A program made the translations under genes and the position numbers. Positions 59,815 through 64,000 of a DNA stretch of 64,000 nt are shown piece after piece. How positions within the stretch are numbered: position 1 is the first letter of the stretch; each line of letters starts with the position of its first letter. This stretch comes from Alphaproteobacteria bacterium. Lineage in GTDB: Bacteria > Pseudomonadota > Alphaproteobacteria > Rhodobacterales > Rhodobacteraceae. Where the stretch lies: positions 1-64,000 of the forward strand of contig JAUHZO010000007.1 of assembly GCA_030425925.1 (NCBI GenBank), in the 5' to 3' direction. The notes beneath the pieces were generated by a model that was not told the origin of the DNA, did no database searches, and saw nothing but the letters and a program-made list of their open reading frames with translations.

Positions 59815-60714
59815 GTGAGGCGGGTGCGCGGATTGGTGAAGACTGTTGCAATGGCGGCCGGCGCGGCGCTGGCGGCGTCCTGGGGCGGGGCGTTGCACCC
59901 CCTGGGCGACAGCCTGGCGGTGATCCGGGTGCCCCTGGCGGTTGTGTTTGCGCTGGCGGTGATCTGGGCAGCCTGGCCGCGCAGGGTGCGCTGGCCGCTG
60001 GCGGGGCTGGCGCTCTGGGCGATCGGTGCGATCGCGCTGCCGCGCATGATCCCGCTCGGGACGGTGTCGGACCACGATCTTTCGCTCTACCAGCAGAACC
60101 TGCTGTACAACCGCCGCGACGATGCGGCCTGGCTGGACAGCGTCGCCCGGCACGACCCGGACGTGATCACCCTGCAAGAGGTCTCGGGCCGCAACCTTGC
60201 CCTGCTCGACAGTCTGGCCGCGGCCTATCCCACGCAGGTCGCATGCCCGTTCCGGGCCGTGGGCGGCGTGGCGGTGCTGTCGCGCCTGCCGGCCGTGCCC
60301 GGCACCGCGATCTGCGCCGGGGGCGACGGGCTGGCGGCGGTGCAGGTCGAGACGGCGTTCGGCCCGGTCTGGCTGGTGTCGCTGCACCTGCACTGGCCCT
60401 GGCCCTATGGCCAGCCAGAACAGGTGGCCCGCCTGCTGCCCGTGCTGCAAGGGCTGGAGGGCCACGTGATCCTGGCCGGCGATTTCAACGCGGTGGCCTG
60501 GTCCCACACGTTGCGCCGGATCGAAGCGGCCAGCGGCACGACGCGGATCGGGCCCTGGGCCCCGACCTTTCACACCCCGCCCTACGGGATACCGCTGGAG
60601 ATCGACCACGTCCTGACCGGCCCGGCCCATGCGCAAGAGGTGGTCGTGCTGCCCAAACACGGGTCTGATCACAACGGCGTTCTGGCGCTGTTGACGCGGC
60701 CTCGGGGGGAGTGA
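59815..60714 (+). CDS. Endonuclease/exonuclease/phosphatase-family membrane protein
   Basis: This encodes a 299-aa protein with two or three N-terminal membrane helices (about 10-85) and an EEP catalytic domain (about 85-295). Typical residues are Asn in LYQQNLLYNR, Glu in VITLQEVSGR (about 122), DFNAVAWSH (about 223) and GSDHNGVLALL at the C-terminus. The active site probably faces the periplasm. The target may be lipid, nucleic acid or phosphoester; it is unknown. The start is one of several GTG codons. Confidence 0.85.
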   Translation: MRRVRGLVKTVAMAAGAALAASWGGALHPLGDSLAVIRVPLAVVFALAVIWAAWPRRVRWPLAGLALWAIGAIALPRMIPLGTVSDHDLSLYQQNLLYNRRDDAAWLDSVARHDPDVITLQEVSGRNLALLDSLAAAYPTQVACPFRAVGGVAVLSRLPAVPGTAICAGGDGLAAVQVETAFGPVWLVSLHLHWPWPYGQPEQVARLLPVLQGLEGHVILAGDFNAVAWSHTLRRIEAASGTTRIGPWAPTFHTPPYGIPLEIDHVLTGPAHAQEVVVLPKHGSDHNGVLALLTRPRGE

Positions 60715-60723
60715 GGGGCGGCG

Positions 60724-60742
60724 GGGTGAACCCCGCCCTACG
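60724..60742 (+). repeat. Dispersed repeat GGGTGAACCCCGCCCTACG, copy 2
   Basis: Exact 19-bp copy of 58446-58464. It directly follows the EEP-family gene and lies in the short gap before the Sel1 protein gene, so it may be a terminator or attenuator part. Confidence 0.7.
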
Positions 60743-60803
60743 CGACTTGACGGCAGCGACTTCGCGTCGCTCAATGGCCCCGGGGCTGCGGCGGGGATCG
60801 ACC

Positions 60804-62231
60804 ATGGAATGGCTGACCTTTATCGGTGAGAACCTTCCGTGGCAGGTCTACCTGGCCGCGGCGTTCTTCATCATGACCAGCACCGCGCTGAACCTGCTTG
60901 CGCAGGAGCGCAAGGACGAAATCGCGCTCTGGCTCATGGGCGCGCAGCCCGAAGAGAGCTGGTCGAAAAGCTTTCTGTCGCTGTTCGACGCGCTTTTTGG
61001 CAAGCATCACCTGAGCGCGCGCTGCTTTGCCCGCTCCTGCATCGCCTCGGTGCTGGCGGTCAGCGGCATCTGGGGGCTGATGGCGATGACCGGCACGCTG
61101 GAGACGCGATTCGCCGGGGCCATGGCCTGGACCGAAGCGCTGGCCATCGGGATCGCGGTGAACCTGATGGCGGATTACGTCTCGCTCCTGGAAACCCGGT
61201 TCCTGCTGTCGCGGATGGACCGGCTCCGGTCCTTCGGGGCGCAGGCGCTGGTGCTGCTGGCCGACCTGATCCTGTCGGCGGCGATCATCCTTGTGGTGAT
61301 CGAGGTGGTGCGGTGGACGGGTGTGGTGGCCGAGGACAACACCAGCTGGGCGGCCATCGGGCTTGCCTTTTCGGTCTATTCCGCGCCGTTCTACTCCACC
61401 TTCCTGACCTCGGTCTGGACCTGGGTCTACATCCTGTCGACCTGGGTGCTGCGGCTGTTCACCGGGCTGGGGCTGAACCGGCTGCCGGATGTGGAGCATC
61501 GCCCGACGCTGATGCTGTCGCTGACGCTCAGCGGCTTCGTGCTGGCCGGGGCCTATGCGTCCTCGCTGGGGCTGGAACGCGGCGGGGACGGGCTGTCGCC
61601 GCTGGAGCGGACGGTCTGTCATTATGCCAAGGGGGACGTGTGCGAACGGCTGCTGGTGCTGACCGACAACCCGACGGCCAAGCTGACGCTGGCGCTGAAC
61701 GCCTGCGAGGGCGGGGTGGAGACGCGCTGCATGGACGAGGCCTTCGCGCGGTATGAGACGGACGGGCAGACTGCGGCGCGGTTCTGGCGCGCGGCCTGTG
61801 ATCGGGGGAATGCGCGGGGCTGCAGCAATCTGGGGGTTCTCTACGCGCAAGGCCTTGGCGTGGCGCAGGATGCGGTTCAGGCGGCGGCGCTCTACCGTCA
61901 GGGCTGCGACGGGGGGAATGCGCCGGGCTGCACCGGTCTGGGGGTTCTCTACGCGCAAGGCCTTGGCGTGGCGCAGGATGCGGTTCAGGCGGCGGCGCTT
62001 TACCGTCAGGGCTGCGACGGGGGGGATGCGCGGGGCTGCACCAATCTGGGGGTTCTCTACGAGCAAGGCCTTGGCGTGGCGCAGGATGAACCGCGGGCGC
62101 TGGCGCTGTATGAACAGGCCTGTGACATGGGCCAAGCCACAGGTTGCTACTATGCCGGGTGGAACCTGCGCGACGGGATCGGGGTTGCGCGGGATGTGCA
62201 GGCGGCGTTGACGCTGTTCCTCAAGGCCTGA
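60804..62231 (+). CDS. Membrane protein with Sel1-like repeats
   Basis: This encodes a 475-aa protein. The N-terminal part has about five membrane helices (about 12-35, 75-95, 105-128, 145-170, 185-205, 230-248). The C-terminal third (about 320-475) holds Sel1/TPR-like repeats of 36 residues with paired Cys, for example RGCSNLGVLYAQGLGVAQDA. Three repeats around 61810-62090 are nearly identical at DNA level with a 108-bp period, a sign of recent duplication. Sel1 domains mediate protein contacts. The function is unknown. The ATG at 60804 is preferred; the frame is open upstream without conserved sequence. Confidence 0.82.
   Translation: MEWLTFIGENLPWQVYLAAAFFIMTSTALNLLAQERKDEIALWLMGAQPEESWSKSFLSLFDALFGKHHLSARCFARSCIASVLAVSGIWGLMAMTGTLETRFAGAMAWTEALAIGIAVNLMADYVSLLETRFLLSRMDRLRSFGAQALVLLADLILSAAIILVVIEVVRWTGVVAEDNTSWAAIGLAFSVYSAPFYSTFLTSVWTWVYILSTWVLRLFTGLGLNRLPDVEHRPTLMLSLTLSGFVLAGAYASSLGLERGGDGLSPLERTVCHYAKGDVCERLLVLTDNPTAKLTLALNACEGGVETRCMDEAFARYETDGQTAARFWRAACDRGNARGCSNLGVLYAQGLGVAQDAVQAAALYRQGCDGGNAPGCTGLGVLYAQGLGVAQDAVQAAALYRQGCDGGDARGCTNLGVLYEQGLGVAQDEPRALALYEQACDMGQATGCYYAGWNLRDGIGVARDVQAALTLFLKA
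61834..62090 (+). repeat. 108-bp tandem repeats in the Sel1 gene
   Basis: Two full copies and part of a third copy of a 108-bp unit (36 codons) follow one another, differing at only a few positions. One block begins GGGGGTTCTCTACGCGCAAG. Repeat number could vary by slippage or recombination without shifting the frame. Confidence 0.85.
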
Positions 62232-62366
62232 GAGATGGGCGAAACGCGGGCCTGCAGCGCGGCAGAGGCGCTCGATCCCTAGGCCGGTGCGTCGGTGGCA
62301 AACCGCGCCCCGCACCATGAGGCCCCGGGTCAGGCCCGGGGCGCGATGGTCCGGGACGGAGCGGGG

Positions 62367-63707
62367 CTACACCCCCATCAGCCTTTCGTCGAACGGGTAG
62401 CGCGTCAGGTTTTCGTACCCGTCCTCGGTGATCAGCACCTGATCCTCGAGCTTGATCGAGAAGTCGCCGCCCTCGGGCGAGACCAGAACCTCGACGCACA
62501 GCGTCATGCCCGGTTCCAGCGCGTAGTCGAAGGCGCCCGGCACCGCGTGGTCGGGGTAGGCCACCAGCGGCCACTCGTCGCACAGGCCCACGCCGTGCAT
62601 CAGGCAGCCGTATTTCTGCTTCTGAAACTCGGGGCGGAGCACATGGGTGCGGGCCGAAAGCTCGGGGATCGTCACACCCGGCTTCAGCATCTCCATGTTG
62701 GTCATGATGTGCTCATGCGCGTGCTGCATGGCCGAGATCATGTCCGGGCGCGGGGCCTCGTCGCCGATCCACCAGGTGCGCGAGATGTCGGTGCAGATGC
62801 CGTAGCTGCCGATCAGGTCGGTGTCGAAAGCGAGGATTTCGTTGCGCCGGGGGATCCGGGGGCCGCATTCCTGGAACCACGGATTGGTGCGCTGCCCGGT
62901 GGCCAGCAGCCGCGTCTCGATCCATTCGCCGCCGCGGCGGATGTTCTCGGCATGCAGGACGGCCCAGATGTCATCCTCACAGGTCTTGCCATCCCCCATA
63001 TGGGCGCGGGCAAACTCCTCCATCGCGTACATCGCCTGTTCGCAGGCATGGACGGAACAGCGCATCGCCTTGATCTCGTCCGGGCCTTTCACCGCGCGGC
63101 ATTTCTCGGTCAGCTCTTCGCCTTCCATCACCTCGAAGCCCTGCGCTTCCAGCGCGCGCAGTCCGTGCAGCATCACCTTGTCCACGGCGAGGCGCGTGTT
63201 GCCGGGGGCGTGGTCCTGCAGCAGCGCGCGGACTTCGTTGGCAAAGACGTCGGCGGCCACGTCCACCTTGTCGCCGCGGTCGAAATAGAACAGGTCCGCG
63301 CCAGAGCGTTGTTCGCGCACCAAAGGGTTGAACGTGCTGAGGAAGGGCGAGTTCTTGTAATCCCAGATCACCATGTAGCCATCCGCGCAGATCAGAAGCG
63401 CGCGGAACGGGTTGTGGGTGTTCCACAACTGCATGTTGGTCGAGTCGCTGGCATAGCGGATGTTGAGCGGGTCAAAGACCAGAAGGCCGGCATAGTCGCG
63501 CTCCTGGATGAAACGCGTCAGCCGTTCCCAGCGAAAACGGCGCATGGCCTGCAGGTCGGGCAGGTCCAGCCCCGCCGCGGCCCATTCGGCATAGGCCAGC
63601 TGCGTCGGCCCGATCTCGATCCGGTCATTGTCGTTGGGGGTGTTGTCGCCCAGAAGCGCCCCGCGCGTCGGGTCGATCTTGCGGCTGTCGCGATAATGCT
63701 GGTTCAT
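62367..63707 (-). CDS. dddP: DMSP lyase DddP
   Basis: This encodes a 446-aa M24-metallopeptidase-fold enzyme that cleaves dimethylsulfoniopropionate to dimethyl sulfide and acrylate. The protein starts MNQHYRDSRKIDPTRGALLG, as DddP of roseobacters does. The metal ligands known for the family are all in place: Asp295 and Asp297 (AFDTDLIG), Asp307 (CTDISR), His371 (CLMHGVGLCDEWP), Glu406 (CVEVLVS) and Glu421 (KLEDQVL). The length is normal. GGGAGG precedes the ATG. No other ddd or dmd genes are within the window. Confidence 0.96.
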   Translation of the reverse strand: MNQHYRDSRKIDPTRGALLGDNTPNDNDRIEIGPTQLAYAEWAAAGLDLPDLQAMRRFRWERLTRFIQERDYAGLLVFDPLNIRYASDSTNMQLWNTHNPFRALLICADGYMVIWDYKNSPFLSTFNPLVREQRSGADLFYFDRGDKVDVAADVFANEVRALLQDHAPGNTRLAVDKVMLHGLRALEAQGFEVMEGEELTEKCRAVKGPDEIKAMRCSVHACEQAMYAMEEFARAHMGDGKTCEDDIWAVLHAENIRRGGEWIETRLLATGQRTNPWFQECGPRIPRRNEILAFDTDLIGSYGICTDISRTWWIGDEAPRPDMISAMQHAHEHIMTNMEMLKPGVTIPELSARTHVLRPEFQKQKYGCLMHGVGLCDEWPLVAYPDHAVPGAFDYALEPGMTLCVEVLVSPEGGDFSIKLEDQVLITEDGYENLTRYPFDERLMGV

Positions 63708-64000
63708 GGCGGGCCTCCCTCGTCGCGGGCAGGATGGCGGCCGGATCGGGCCGCGGCGCGCTTGTTTGCGCCGCGGCCCCGGTCGTTTTCAGGCAGGCCC
63801 TCGGGACCGAAAGCGGCCCCGGCCCCGGGTCGATTCCCTGGCTCGATCGGCTGCGCCGTCTCGGGCAGGCGGCGGCATTCGGGGCTGACGTCGATCAGCG
63901 GGTGGATCGGAAGGCCTTGGCGCACCGCCGCGCCGCCGACAGTCGTGACCGTGGCGATTGTCCTTGAAGGAAACGGAAGGGCTTGCCTCGTGCCATGGTT
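63708..64000. other. Region upstream of dddP, no confident gene
   Basis: The last 293 bp contain no gene I can support. A minus-strand frame is open from the right edge and ends in a TGA overlapping the dddP ATG, but its translation is low-complexity (Gly, Pro, Arg, Ala rich) and unlike a known protein. An inverted repeat of GCGCCGCGGCC type lies near 63759-63780. The dddP promoter or the 3' end of an upstream gene could be here. Confidence 0.3.

Noticed and set aside
60711-60803. Upstream extension of the Sel1 protein to the preceding stop
   Set aside because: The extension covers a dispersed repeat and hairpin; the ATG at 60804 gives a membrane protein start without it.
63704-64000. Minus-strand open frame ending in the dddP start codon
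   Set aside because: The ATGA overlap looks like coupling, but the translation is Gly/Pro/Arg-rich without homology I can recognise. It may be chance; sequence beyond the edge is needed.

Overview
The window is high-GC, densely packed DNA of an alphaproteobacterium, almost certainly a marine Rhodobacteraceae (Roseobacter-group) species. Indicators are a dddP DMSP lyase, a heterotetrameric sarcosine oxidase operon, RTX/Hint proteins, a fused-type pntAB, and the intergenic palindromes and GTATTT...AAGAAGAAG elements typical of this family. No rRNA, tRNA or CRISPR array was seen.

Positions 1-15.7 kb are the right-hand part of an integrative conjugative element (ICE). It starts with the end of an IS3-family insertion sequence. 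A divergently oriented Xre-RES toxin-antitoxin pair follows. Next is a gapless P-type conjugation operon (trbB-C-D-E-J-trbK-like-L-F-G-I plus a DUF2274 gene), a HipBA-type module, a 452-aa protein of unknown function, and a tyrosine recombinase abutting dusA. The first ~50 bp of dusA are strikingly AT-rich compared with the rest of the gene. This suggests the element inserted in the 5' end of dusA and supplied a replacement start. The left end, relaxase and coupling protein must lie outside the window.

From 15.7 to 24 kb is chromosomal core: dusA, a TauE/SafE permease, a 2-oxoglutarate oxygenase-like protein, an RTX protein, DUF1289, ruvX and ccmI (the last three on the minus strand), then soxB-D-A-G. 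An AT-rich gene encoding a HEPN-like protein sits between soxB and soxD.

From 28 to 43.9 kb come sodB, rarD, a LOG-family protein, a very long Ala/Pro-rich LysM protein, an Atm1-type ABC exporter, malate synthase G, a GATase1 hydrolase and a flavodoxin. A GntR/AbrB-permease pair follows, divergent from an extradiol dioxygenase, a DUF1932 dehydrogenase and a second TauE permease. This last block looks like an aromatic-catabolism locus with a clear GntR operator.

From 44 to 64 kb come a large nidogen-like/RTX/Hint secreted protein, a two-subunit molybdenum hydroxylase facing a TetR regulator across stacked palindromic operators, and an SDR. Then come a secreted atypical metallo-beta-lactamase-fold protein with rhodanese and methyltransferase neighbours, pntAB, a SET-domain protein, bioY, a split alpha/beta hydrolase-OsmC pair, an endo/exonuclease/phosphatase, a membrane protein with freshly duplicated Sel1 repeats, and dddP.
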